Assembly: GCA_965205225.1 (NCBI GenBank)
Contig: CBDBFZ010000002.1
Location: 496,001 to 560,000, forward strand
Length of the DNA: 64,000 nt
Direction: 5' to 3'
Origin: Litorimonas sp965205225
GTDB taxonomy: Bacteria > Pseudomonadota > Alphaproteobacteria > Caulobacterales > Maricaulaceae
Below the pieces are notes generated by a model. It did not search any database and was not told the origin of the DNA. It saw only the letters and a list, made by a program, of their open reading frames with translations. A program made the translations under genes and the position numbers. Positions 27,193 to 36,403 of the stretch are shown here, piece by piece. The first letter of the stretch is position 1, and each line of letters starts with the position of its first letter.

Positions 27193-27353
27193 GTGGCTCG
27201 ACTAACGGGTTGCACAGGATGAGGGCAAGACACCAAGGCTTGCGCACAAGAATTACCCCTCGCGGTGCAATCCCGGCTCTGGCCTCGTCTGGCACTCGCA
27301 GAACAGTCGCTTTTGCCTTTGAGTCTCCTCGATTGAACAATGGAGGGATCACC

Positions 27354-28721
27354 ATGCGCCGATTAGGCATTAAACTAGGCCATGCGATAGGATTGGGTGC
27401 GGCGGCGATCGCTTTACCCGCCGCGGCAATGGCGCAGGACGTTACGACGGTTGTTGAAGCGGCCAATTCGACCGCCTTTATCTTCAATACGCTACTCTTC
27501 CTTATCGGTGGCTTTCTGGTCATGTGGATGGCCGCAGGCTTCGCGATGCTGGAAGCGGGCTTCGTCCGCACCCAAAATGTGTCGATGCAGTGCTTGAAAA
27601 ACATCATGCTCTACTCTCTGGCGGGCCTGATGTTCTGGGTCTTCGGTTATGATGTGCTGTATGCGGGCGCGTCTGATTTCGTGAACTTCGCTTCCATGCT
27701 TTCGCCGGGCTATCCGCTGGAGCCAGTCGGGTTGGTTGGCGCGGATGACGCGGCAACAGCGGCCCTCCAGAGCGCAGCTCTGGATACAGGTTATTCCGTG
27801 GCCTCGGACTGGTTTTTCCAGATGGTATTCTGCGCAACGACAGCCTCGATCGTGTCGGGGACCATTGCGGAGCGGATCAAGTTCTGGCCGTTCTTCGTCT
27901 TTGTCGCTGTGCTGACAGCCTTTATCTACCCGGTTGTCGCTAGCTGGGAATGGGGCGGAGGTTTCCTTGATGATATGGGCTTCTCAGACTTTGCTGGCTC
28001 TACATTGGTGCACAGTACTGGCGGTTGGGCGGCTTTGATGGGCGCCATCATCATCGGACCGCGTCTGGGGAAATATGTCGGGGGCAAAGTGCACCCGATC
28101 CCAGCAAGCAATATTCCGTTGGCAACACTGGGTATGTTCATCCTGTGGCTCGGCTGGTTCGGCTTTAACGGCGCATCTCAGCTCGCAGCGGGTACGATCG
28201 GTGATGTCGCAGATGTCTCGCGCATCTTCGTGAACACGAACATGGCGGCAGCAGGCGGCGTTATCGCAGCCATCGTCTACACTCAGCTTCGGTATAAGAA
28301 GATCGATGTGACACTCGCCATCAACGGTGCGTTGGCCGGACTGGTCGCCATCACGGCAGAGCCACTGGCTCCGACTATCTGGCTGTCTGTTGTTATCGGC
28401 GGAGCTGGATCCATTCTGGCCTGTCTGACCGTGCCATTGCTCGACAAGCTGAAGATCGATGATGTGGTCGGTGCCATCCCGGTCCACCTTGTGGCCGGTA
28501 TCTTCGGCACGCTGGCCGTCGCCATCAGTTTCCCCGAAACGCTTGTCGCTCAGATCACGGGCATCGTTACAACCGGCGTGTTCGTCTGCCTCATATCAGC
28601 GATCGTCTGGTTCCTGCTGAAGGCGACCATCGGACTGCGACCATCGGAAGAAGACGAGATTGTCGGTCTCGACCAAGTCGAAATCGGAGTGCCCGCCTAT
28701 CCTGAATTCGTGCCTGGATAG
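27354..28721 (+). CDS. amtB: Ammonium transporter Amt
   Basis: About 455 residues. The start at 27354 has a GGAGGG site and gives a signal peptide (MRRLGIKLGHAIGLGAAAIA, ending AMAQ). Eleven or so membrane helices follow, with family motifs such as MAAGFAMLEAGFVRTQNVSM, STLVHSTGGWAALMGAIIIG and LGWFGFNGASQLAAG; the pore histidines lie in the VHST and VHLVAG stretches. It conducts ammonium/ammonia across the inner membrane. The usual partner gene glnK is not beside it. The segment downstream is mobile-element debris, so a partner may have been lost or may lie elsewhere. Confidence 0.93.
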   Translation: MRRLGIKLGHAIGLGAAAIALPAAAMAQDVTTVVEAANSTAFIFNTLLFLIGGFLVMWMAAGFAMLEAGFVRTQNVSMQCLKNIMLYSLAGLMFWVFGYDVLYAGASDFVNFASMLSPGYPLEPVGLVGADDAATAALQSAALDTGYSVASDWFFQMVFCATTASIVSGTIAERIKFWPFFVFVAVLTAFIYPVVASWEWGGGFLDDMGFSDFAGSTLVHSTGGWAALMGAIIIGPRLGKYVGGKVHPIPASNIPLATLGMFILWLGWFGFNGASQLAAGTIGDVADVSRIFVNTNMAAAGGVIAAIVYTQLRYKKIDVTLAINGALAGLVAITAEPLAPTIWLSVVIGGAGSILACLTVPLLDKLKIDDVVGAIPVHLVAGIFGTLAVAISFPETLVAQITGIVTTGVFVCLISAIVWFLLKATIGLRPSEEDEIVGLDQVEIGVPAYPEFVPG

Positions 28722-28772
28722 ATCTTGGCTAAATAGAGTTTACACTGCGCCTTCGAAATGGACGGAAGGTGC

Positions 28773-28947
28773 CTGTGTCCTTGCCCCTTAAAACTGGACC
28801 ATCTTTTAATGAGTAATTTTGATGGAAAGGACTGTGATTATGGCAAGGGGGAGATTTTCGGATGGGGACGTTATTCGGTTACTTCGCCAGATTGAAGTTG
28901 AGACGGCCATCGCTGCGCAACTCGATGCTTTGTACGCTGTCGGGTGA
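28773..28947 (+). pseudogene. IS3-family end and OrfA fragment
   Basis: A terminal-repeat-like sequence near 28776 (TCCTTGCCCCTTAAAACTGG) is followed by an ATG at 28840 and the frame MARGRFSDGDVIRLLRQIEV, the start of an IS3-type OrfA. After about 20 codons the same frame continues as resolvase sequence and stops at 28945. The junction near 28905 is a recombination scar. Confidence 0.75.
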
Positions 28948-29445
28948 GAGCGAGTATTCGAGGTACATGCGTCCGACGGCCTGCTGGGATCGGCCGGAGC
29001 TGCACCGTATGCTCGACCAGCTCCGCGACGGCGATATTGTGATTGATTGGAAGCTCGACTAGCTGTCGCGGTCGCTGAAAGACCTGCTGACCATCATGGA
29101 AAAGATCAACACAACGGCCGGGGCCGGATTCCGGTCTCTGACAGAGGCCATCGACACAACAACGCGGCCGGGCGCATGATGATGCAGATAGTCGGCGTCT
29201 TTGCCGAGTTTGAGCGTGAGATGATCCGTGAGCGCACCCGCGCCGGTCTGGAGCGCGCCCGCAAGAAGGGCCGCTACCCAGGACGCAAGCCGAAGCTCAC
29301 CTACGATCAACGTCGGGAAATCCGCGACCTGGTACGATCCGGTAAGCGCACGGAGGCAGGCAGAGGCCACGCGCCTCTCTTCCATGTTCATCGCTCTACG
29401 ATCAGCCGTGTCATGCGGGAAAAGTCACCCGATGCAGCAGCTTGA
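28905..29445 (+). pseudogene. Serine recombinase (Tn3-type resolvase), broken
   Basis: Resolvase motifs occur in several frames: QLDALYAVG, stop, ERVFE; then WDRPELHRMLDQLRDGDIVI with DWKLD, a TAG stop, LSRSLKDLLTIMEKINTT; then, in another frame, MMMQIVGVFAEFEREMIRER with RAGLERARKKGRYPGRKPKL and the end of the helix-turn-helix. The N-terminal catalytic serine region is gone. At least two stops and two shifts show that it is inactive. Confidence 0.88.
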
Positions 29446-29686
29446 GTTGTTCCCTAAGGACATCCGCATCGAGCGCGTGGACTCCGACGCCAATATGTAT
29501 CGCTTCTATCGATTGCAACTGATGCCTGATCTTTTCGGGGGCGTCTCGATCCTGCGCGAATGGGACAGCATCGGCACCCATGGACGGCATCGGATCGACT
29601 GTTTCGAAGACGCAGGTCGCGCGGCAGACGCTATGGTTGCCCTCTATCGGGCAAAGCAGAAGCGGGGCTATCAGCTCGCGGGATGA
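29432..29686 (+). CDS. WGR-domain protein, 84 aa
   Basis: A small protein starting at the ATG at 29432, overlapping the resolvase end by 14 bases. It consists of one WGR-like domain (RFYRLQLMPDLFGGVSILRE, then WDSIGTHGRHRIDCFEDAGR and a final KQKRGYQLAG), in which the WGR signature reads WDS. WGR domains bind DNA ends or nucleic acid in other contexts. Small WGR genes of this type commonly sit beside resolvase genes on plasmids and transposons, so it is probably cargo of the same former element. Intact as far as visible. Confidence 0.75.
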   Translation: MQQLELFPKDIRIERVDSDANMYRFYRLQLMPDLFGGVSILREWDSIGTHGRHRIDCFEDAGRAADAMVALYRAKQKRGYQLAG

Positions 29687-30062
29687 GCTTGGGCGGGATG
29701 GACGGTCAGGGTCCTTGGTCTCGCAACCGAAGACCGATCACAGAGCGGTACAGCACAATTCTAAGAACCCAATCCAGCTCTGGGCACTCCGAATCGACAG
29801 CCCATGGTTGCGTAAATGAGGTAATTTAGACAATTTCATACCATTTTTTCTAATATATTTCCCAATTATACAATTTTTATTTACTAAATCATATTTTTAT
29901 TACAATATATGAGTGATAATTTTTTAAATTTTTAACTTGTATTTTTCTCCATTATAGAGTAATATAATTCATTATATGCGCTAAATTACTCGCTAAAACT
30001 TGATAATACGGCAAAAATATCCAGATTTAGCGTGTCCTAACCTTCACAGGGAAAATGAACAC
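29687..30062. other. Intergenic region with a very AT-rich tract
   Basis: From about 29822 to 30000 the sequence is almost only A and T (runs such as CATATTTTTATTACAATATA), in sharp contrast to the GC-rich surroundings. No gene is visible. Such tracts are typical upstream of horizontally acquired genes and would bind xenogeneic silencers such as MucR/Ros-type or H-NS-like proteins; that is an inference. The last part must hold the promoter of the genes that follow. Confidence 0.6.
29937..29965 (+). promoter_or_regulatory. Possible sigma-70-type promoter for the island genes
   Basis: TTGTAT (29937-29942) and TAATAT (29960-29965) are separated by 17 bases, about 100 bases before the start of the small gene at 30063. 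In such AT-rich DNA, chance matches are common, so this is only a candidate. Confidence 0.3.
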
Positions 30063-30332
30063 ATGTCCGAGCGAGGCCTCAAAGTTGCTGAAAATACATC
30101 TAAATCTGCCGAGAACCCGAAGCGTGAAAAGTTCGTGAAACTGGCTGAGAGCCGCACGGTGAACGCAATCAAAGCCATTAGGATCATTGGAAAACTGGGC
30201 AACCGCAACGCCTATGACTACGATGATGCGGATGTCCGTAAGATCGTAAAAGCGTTGAACGATGAAATTGAAGCCCTGAAGAACCGCATGAAGACCACCA
30301 AATCTTCGGACGGTGTTGATTTCAAACTGTAA
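30063..30332 (+). CDS. Small helical protein, 89 aa, upstream of the GHKL ATPase
   Basis: I do not recognise the family. The ATG at 30063 follows CACAGGGAAAATGAACAC. The protein is charged and probably all-helical: a basic N-terminal tail, then KREKFVKLAESRTVNAIKAI and NAYDYDDADVRKIVKALNDE with a final coiled segment. There is no membrane segment. The stop is 27 bases before the ATPase gene on the same strand, so the two are almost certainly one transcript. Its size and position suggest a regulator, adaptor or DNA-binding helper of the ATPase, but that is inference. Confidence 0.75.
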   Translation: MSERGLKVAENTSKSAENPKREKFVKLAESRTVNAIKAIRIIGKLGNRNAYDYDDADVRKIVKALNDEIEALKNRMKTTKSSDGVDFKL

Positions 30333-30359
30333 ATTTTCCATAGATTGGATCACCCCATA

Positions 30360-32908
30360 TGAATGACAACAAAAAGCTTTGCGCTACCCTGCTGCATGCT
30401 GACAGCGAGAGTGAGATCATCACGCTTCTCAAAAAACACGGCTACTGGGACAAGCCATCCTTTTGGCGTCACTATGGGGATGTTGAGAATAATTGGGGTC
30501 AGAGCGCCAACCAACAGAGCCTGCCCGAAGCAGCACTCGCTGAAAAAATAGTTAACTCGGTCGATGCACGGCTGATCAATGAATGCCGGATGCGCGGTAT
30601 TGATCCGGAGAGCGCCGAAGCGCCTCAGAAAATCCGCGCTGCTGTGGCACGCTTCTTCGAAGACAGCACAGGCGAAAAGATCGCAACCGGTGGCTACATT
30701 GAAGATTGGGGCGCGCAGAAAACCCGAAAGATCGCCGATGGAATCACACTGACGGCGACGGGTACACGCCCCCAAGGGCTCAATATCACCATCTCGGATT
30801 GCGGTGAGGGACAAAGCCCCGACAAGCTCCCCATTACGATCCTTTCTCTCTCTAAGAGCAATAAGCAATACATTCCGTTTGTGCAGGGTCAGTTCAATCA
30901 GGGCGGCACAGGAGCGTTACGCTTTTGCGGGAAGGACAACCTTCAGTTTGTGATTTCCAAGCGCAATCCGGCTTTCTTGGATGAAAGTGCAAGCCCGCGC
31001 GATCATGAATGGTGTTTTACCATCGTGCGACGTGAGTTTCCGAGCGGCAAGCTAGGCGCGCCGAAGAACTCAACCTATACCTATTTGGCTCCAGTGGGTG
31101 TGGGGGAGAGCGCACCAGATCGCCGTGGCGATGTTCTGTCTTTCGCCGCTGAGAGTTTTGGCATCTACCCCAATGATGAAAGCCCGTATGGCAGGCAAAC
31201 GCCCTATGGAACGGCCATCAAGATGTTCGATTATAAATTCATTGGTGAACGCTCGAACATCTTACGCGGCAAAAGCCTCTTGAGCCGCCTTGATCTTCTT
31301 CTGCCTGAGATCGCGCTTCCCGTGCGTTTCTATGAATACCGCACCGATAAGGCTGGTAAGTATTTCGATGTTGGTAGCCGTCGCACAACAGTTTCTGGGC
31401 TACTTCGCAGGATCAAAGACAGCGACAATGTGGAAGTCGGTTTTCCGGTGCGCATTCCATTCCAGCCCGACGGTGAAAAGCTCATCGCCAATATCTTTGC
31501 TTTTGTTCAGGCAGGCTCAACAAAGGAAAGCGATAACGATGATGCACCTTCAAACGCCAAGAAGCTTGGCGGAGTGCGCGGCTATCGCAAGAATGAAGGC
31601 ATCGTTTTCTTGCGCAATGGCCAGACCCAGGGAAGCTTGCGGAAGTCCTTCTTCCGCCGCGAAGCGGTGAAGATGAAGCCACTTGTTGATGATCTTCTGG
31701 TCTTTGTCGAGTGTGATGATCTATCGAGTGTCACGCGCGAGGATTTGTTTATGCCAAGCCGTGACAGGCTGGCTGACAATAAATTCAAGCGTGAGCTGGT
31801 GGGTTCACTCGAAAAGACCATTCGTGATTGCCCTGAGCTCAAAGATTTACGTAACAAGCGCCAGCAGGAGCGCATGCGAGAGCGGCTTCAGGATGATCAA
31901 CCGCTAACCGATGTTCTGCAATCCCTGATCAAGAGCTCGCCCAATCTGACGAAGCTTTTGAAGTTGGGACAAAGGATTTCAGCACCCTTTAAGACGGTGG
32001 CTACGGGCAGCGATCACAAAGAAGATTTCAAGGGTGAGGTCTATCCCACCTTTTTTAAAAATAAGGGCGTGGACTACGGTCAGACCCTGAACAGACCGTG
32101 TCCGATCAATAACCGCATGCGCCTTACCTTCGAGACAGATGTGCGGAATGACTATTTTACGCGAGCAGCAGAACGCGGCGCGTTTGATCTGACTTGGAAA
32201 GGCAGCGATGGGGCCGAGTTCAAGGCAAGCGCTGTTGGCCCAAACCTAAAGAACGGGATCGCGACCGTCAGGGTCGATCTGCCGAGCGGAGTCAGCGTTG
32301 GCGATGAGATCGAGTTCATTGCCTGCACACATGATGAGTACCGTCGTTTCGAAAACCACATCAAGGTGACGATCCAGCCCAAGGCTGAAAAGCAGACCGG
32401 TGGTGGTGGTGAGCGCAAGCCGCCGAAAGATAAGGACGGCGCGGAGCGTGAGCGGCCTAGTGGGCTAGAATCGCCGCATATCGAGCGCGTCTATCGCGCG
32501 AAGTGGGATGCTGAAGGCTTTGATGAGAACACGGCGATGAAGATTAAATTTATTGCGTATCCTGAGGATGAAACTTCCGATTCCGAGTACTATTCGTTCA
32601 AAGTCAACATGGACAACATGCCTTTGGAGAGTGAGGCCAAGCAGAAACACCTCTCCAAGAACGCTACTGAGCTACTGCGTGAGCAATTCATGTACGCCAA
32701 CGTCCTGATCGGCCTGTCGATGATCTTGGAAGACAAGCGCGCTAAAAAAGCTGAAGATGATGACGAGGATGCGCCAACTGACACCATTGAAGATCGGGTT
32801 GAGCGCACATGTCGCGCTCTCGCTCCATTTATTCCTGCGCTGATCTCTTTGGGATCAAGCGATCTGGATACGGATGATGCGGTCGAAGGGCTGGAAGAAA
32901 GCGCCTAG
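30360..32908 (+). CDS. Large GHKL (Bergerat-fold) ATPase of a putative defence system, 849 aa
   Basis: The N-terminal 200 residues carry the ATP-binding motifs of the Hsp90/MutL/MORC class: the helix with Glu62 and Asn66 in LAEKIVNSVDA, the DCGEG loop (Asp147 to Gly151), and the glycine lid GQFNQGGTGAL (177-187). Next comes a central domain (about 200-500) that resembles the transducer part of such ATPases. A beta-rich, immunoglobulin-like region follows near 590-690 (RMRLTFETDVRN to ENHIKVTI), then a charged linker, then a C-terminal domain with acidic ends. I see no nuclease motif. The start shown is the ATG at 30360. The neighbouring DNA methyltransferase converges on it, with overlapping stops. 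A role in restriction-like defence is inferred. Confidence 0.85.
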
Positions 32909-34122
32909 CCTCCCACCTTTCGATGCACCAACACAACCTCACGCGCTCCCGGCGCGTGAGATTTCTGATGAGCATGCCAGCGGCGGCTGGGCACATCACG
33001 CCAAATCCGACCATCCTCATCATCTAACGTCGCATCCCACGGGCGATGCTCTTCTAATCCGCATTCCTCCATGACCTCTAGGTACTTCGGAAGCTGCCAA
33101 TCCGGCTTGGAGAAGGCAACCATTTGTACGATCGCTGTTTCTTCTCCCGCCATAGCCGCCACGGAATCAAACGTAGATTTCAAATTATCGAAGTAGGATT
33201 GCAGGCCAGGGTTCTTGCGATCCCCAAGAGTATAGTAGCTTGATCCAGCTCCATCGAGCTTGCCCGCAATCCAAAACGGTGCGGGCGCTTCTCTGCGGCC
33301 ATCAACTTGCCAGCGATGATAGAGCACATGAATGCCCGGGTACGGAGGCGAGGTCACGATCAGCATTGGCGGGCAAACTTCGGCGACAGCTTTTTCGTGT
33401 TCTGCGCCTGCGGTTGTTCTGTTCAAGCTGATCGCTTTAGGCGGGTCTGCCAGACCAAGACCATTAATCTGATCCCGAAACCCAAGCGCAGCGCCTAGCA
33501 TCAGTCCGGCTTGCTTGTGCATCTGAGCCTTAAAAGCCTTAACAGATGGGCGCGTCTTGCGAGAGTCCAGTGCCCATTGAGCGGTTCTCAGGACCACGCA
33601 GCGTGCTAGGACATGTGCTTGACGTAGGCGTAGGCGCTCCACAGAGCCAAGCGCTTGTTCAATGGATTTACGCAGTCGCCAGAATTCCGGCCCATCGAGA
33701 TTGCGATAATAGCCTGCATCCGCATAGGCATCATGGCGCTCGCTTGGAGCGTGCATATTAATGGTGGCATCAATTCGCTCTATCCAGCGCTCAAATGCGC
33801 TCACGTCCTGATCCCCAAGAATTTGGGTCTTGGCCTCACATAGGAACGATGAGAGCGAGCTGATATCAATGCCAAGGGTATTGCGACCCATCGCCATGGC
33901 TTCGACCAGCGTGGTACCTCCGCCCGCAAACGGGTCAACAACCCAATCGCCTGGCTGAGTGAAGGCTTCAATCGCACCTCTTACGAAGGTCGGCGAGAAG
34001 CGCGCCGGGTAGCGGTAAAATTCATGGGTAAGACCTTTGACGCGACTTTGATCATGTGCAGCTTCAGCCAGACGTTGTGTGAATCCAAATTTAAGGCCCA
34101 AATCGGGGCTGAGATCGTTCAT
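32905..34122 (-). CDS. DNA methyltransferase (N4-cytosine/N6-adenine type)
   Basis: About 405 residues from the ATG at 34122; the frame is open to 34194. The AdoMet loop is DPFAGGGTTLVEAMAMG (residues 63-79) and the catalytic motif is TSPPYPG near 256-262, where S-P-P-Y suggests cytosine-N4 or adenine-N6 amino methylation. The AdoMet motif precedes the catalytic motif, with about 190 residues between, probably holding the target recognition part. An upstream signature, HEFYRYPARFSPTFV, is common in this methyltransferase group. The stop overlaps that of the GHKL ATPase by four bases. It would protect self DNA if the ATPase belongs to a restriction system. Confidence 0.92.
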   Translation of the reverse strand: MNDLSPDLGLKFGFTQRLAEAAHDQSRVKGLTHEFYRYPARFSPTFVRGAIEAFTQPGDWVVDPFAGGGTTLVEAMAMGRNTLGIDISSLSSFLCEAKTQILGDQDVSAFERWIERIDATINMHAPSERHDAYADAGYYRNLDGPEFWRLRKSIEQALGSVERLRLRQAHVLARCVVLRTAQWALDSRKTRPSVKAFKAQMHKQAGLMLGAALGFRDQINGLGLADPPKAISLNRTTAGAEHEKAVAEVCPPMLIVTSPPYPGIHVLYHRWQVDGRREAPAPFWIAGKLDGAGSSYYTLGDRKNPGLQSYFDNLKSTFDSVAAMAGEETAIVQMVAFSKPDWQLPKYLEVMEECGLEEHRPWDATLDDEDGRIWRDVPSRRWHAHQKSHAPGAREVVLVHRKVGG

Positions 34123-34194
34123 ATTGATAACCCGTATCATGCAGGTGAACCCTGCCATTATGTAAGTATATGAAACGAAACATAGAATCAGCAC

Positions 34195-34562
34195 AAGTGC
34201 CTTGTCTAAGGTCTTGAAACTATCTGGCTATTCCTAGCCGAGCTTGAAGCTCAGTCGAAATCTGCCTTCAAAATTGATTCGGAAAGCAAGAAAACACTGG
34301 CGGTAGTCGCTGGCCTGCGGCCAACTAGCCTTGAACGCTTGTGGCCATCTCTCATATCTGGTGCTGAAGGCACATTTTTGCAGCTGCAAGCTCCTCGCCG
34401 GTCGGTTCGTGTCTGGGTTTCAGACACTGGCTTAGGCCCAGAGCACTTAAAATTTCATCCCTCAACCGGGCACGAGCTGTGGAATGCCATCCGATTGAGT
34501 TCTCCTTCGTTCTGCGTGTGTTCCCTGCCCTCTTCTCCCAAGGCTAGGTCAAACAAGAACGC
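34195..34562. other. Region without a recognised gene; one open frame of unknown status
   Basis: A plus-strand frame is open from about 34210 to 34584 (for example SAFKIDSESKKTLAVVAGLR, then SVRVWVSDTGLGPEHLKFHP) but has no good start or ribosome binding site and matches nothing I know. It may be the tail of a gene cut off by the rearrangement that joined the methyltransferase to the plasmid remnants. Confidence 0.35.
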
Positions 34563-34942
34563 TTACAGGTTCAGGTTTTGCTGATTAACTATCGCTAGGC
34601 TTTCCATCTGACGGCGAATGTTGTTCGAGTCTTGCAGGCTTCGTGTCGCAGTCGGTTCACACATGCGTAGTAATGCATCGGCATCGACCGATTGTACGGC
34701 GCGAGCTTTGGATGATGCAACAGGGATGATCGCGTCGAAATTCATGATTCCTTTGATCACTGACAGCAGCTCGATGATCTTCGGGACGACCGATTGATCT
34801 TCCCGGTATTTGAGCTGATCTCGCTTCGCGTGTTATCGAAGCGGTCGTGGCCGAATTCGTCTGGTCCAAGATAGACACTGGAAACGGTGTGTAGATCGAA
34901 GGCTAAACCTTTGGCCCTGTTTCCCTGTAACCTATGCCTCAT
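34563..34942 (-). pseudogene. Phosphoribosyltransferase (ComF-like) of a plasmid or element backbone, broken
   Basis: From the ATG at 34942 the minus strand reads GNRAKGLAFDLHTVSSVYLG with GPDEFGHDRFDNTRSEI; after a shift, QLKYREDQSVVPKIIELLSV, then NFDAIIPVASSKARAVQSVD, the phosphoribosyltransferase core start. The remainder is lost. Similar genes lie beside small partition genes on broad-host-range plasmids. It overlaps the end of the partition-like gene by 11 bases, as an intact operon would. Confidence 0.7.
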
Positions 34943-35220
34943 TGTCGAGTTCCGAGCTATAGATATCCCACATGCGCTCAATAAGCTGGCCCTGGGTAAT
35001 TCCAAGTCTCTCTGCCTCAGCCGCAATGGCCTCCCCTATTTTTGGAAATACCTTCGGGTGGAGCTGGTGGGTTCTCGGACTTGGTTTGCGCCCAGGTTTT
35101 GCGCGGGGTTCGATCCACGAACCCCCTCGCCTTTCCAACCTCGTTCACACGTCGGACTTCTTCGACGGTTGTGTCCTTCGGGCGAGCCTTCAGCCCTGCC
35201 AGTCTATTTGAGCCGCTCAT
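34932..35220 (-). pseudogene. Plasmid partition-associated small DNA-binding protein, frameshifted
   Basis: From the ATG at 35220: MSGSNRLAGLKARPKDTTVE, then EEVRRVNEVGKARGFVDRTP; then in a second frame KPGRKPSPRTHQLHPKVFPK and AERLGITQGQLIERMWDIYS. Together these make a protein of about 95 residues, of the kind encoded after parA on small plasmids, with a ribbon-helix-helix-like end. One frameshift breaks it near 35100. No parA is visible upstream. Confidence 0.65.
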
Positions 35221-35658
35221 AGACAGCCTCCGTGAATGCTTGGGCCGTTCGCTACTAATGTGCCCCAGCTTTTGTAAACACCTTGCTATTTCATTTTGCT
35301 GCCATCTCAAATTCGACGGGTGATAACATCCCGTTATTAGCATGGCTAGGCGTTTGGGTGGGGCGGTATATCCTGCGGAGCTATCGGTGCCAAGGTTCCG
35401 AAGCGAGTATCAGGTTCGCTCCTTTTTCGGTTAGGAAGTAACTATCGGTCTGGTCGCAATAGCGCGTATAGTCTTTGCTCGTTATGAAATACATGCACTT
35501 GCCCATTCTGTAGATGAAGCGCACTATATTACGGGTGGAAATGACGATTGATGGCGGCTTGCTGGCTGGGTCAGCTGCAGTGCCGGGGTAGATCACGACC
35601 CTCTATTCTTTGATCCGTCCTTGACTGCATAGGGATATAATCCTAGCTCTTGGAACCT
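35221..35658. other. Intergenic region before the S24 repressor
   Basis: About 440 bases with only short, unsupported frames. One is a minus-strand 71-codon frame at 35381-35596 (for example FIYRMGKCMYFITSKDYTRY) that I do not recognise and cannot support as a gene. The 3' end presumably holds the operator/promoter of the repressor gene. Confidence 0.4.
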
Positions 35659-36285
35659 ATGTTTTCTCACACTGATATCTGGAACGCGCTGGACCGGTTG
35701 GCGAACGCCTTGTCCACATCGCCGTCCGGATTGGCGCGACAGGCCGGGCTGGATCCGACCACCTTCAACAAATCCAAGCGCCAGAGCCCGTCGGGTAAAT
35801 ATCGCTGGCCGTCGACGGAAAGCCTGTCCAAAGTGCTCGCAACGGTCGAAATGACGTTTGAGGACTTCGCCCGTTTTTCGGATCAGACACATACGCGCGG
35901 ACCCAGCGTCCCTCTGATTGGCCACGCGCAGGCTGGCGATAGCGAGTTCTTTGACGATAGTGGTTTTCCGGTTGGCAGCGGATGGGATGATGTCCGGGTG
36001 CCGGGCGTCAGCAATCCCGGAACCTATTGTCTGGAGATTGCGGGCGATAGCATGTCCCCAGTGATGCGCGCTGGAGACCGCGTTGTTGTTTCGCCCAATG
36101 AGCCGGTCCGGCGCGGAGACCGCGTTGTCGTCAAAACCATTGAGGGCGAGGTGATGGCGAAGGAACTGCACCGCCTGAACAAGACCCAGATCGAACTCAT
36201 CTCGCTCAATCCCGATTATGATGACCGCATCATTCCGCGCCAGCAGATCGTCTGGATCGCCCGGATTGTCTGGATCGGGCAGTAG
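35659..36285 (+). CDS. HTH regulator with S24 (LexA/CI-type) peptidase domain
   Basis: About 208 residues from the ATG at 35659. The N-terminal 75 residues are a DNA-binding domain (GLARQAGLDPTTFNKSKRQS), and the C-terminal 120 are an S24 self-cleavage domain with Ser in IAGDSMSPVMRAGDR and Lys in VVVKTIEGEVMAKEL. It may repress prophage, element or SOS-type genes and be inactivated by RecA-stimulated autocleavage. Similar regulators are widespread in alphaproteobacterial chromosomes, so it need not belong to the island. No target operator was identified. Confidence 0.9.
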   Translation: MFSHTDIWNALDRLANALSTSPSGLARQAGLDPTTFNKSKRQSPSGKYRWPSTESLSKVLATVEMTFEDFARFSDQTHTRGPSVPLIGHAQAGDSEFFDDSGFPVGSGWDDVRVPGVSNPGTYCLEIAGDSMSPVMRAGDRVVVSPNEPVRRGDRVVVKTIEGEVMAKELHRLNKTQIELISLNPDYDDRIIPRQQIVWIARIVWIGQ

Positions 36286-36403
36286 GGATCGAGCGAAAAT
36301 CAGGGGCTGTCCCAGATAACTAGACCGTGGTTACGAATTAACATTTAGGGTTTCCCCTTTGTAACGAACACTGGTTTAAGACTGGCTTTTGAGAGGTTGG
36401 TTT

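Noticed and set aside
35381..35596. A 71-codon minus-strand frame before the repressor gene
   Set aside because: No similarity, no start signal, and a composition not clearly coding; kept only as a note in the intergenic entry.
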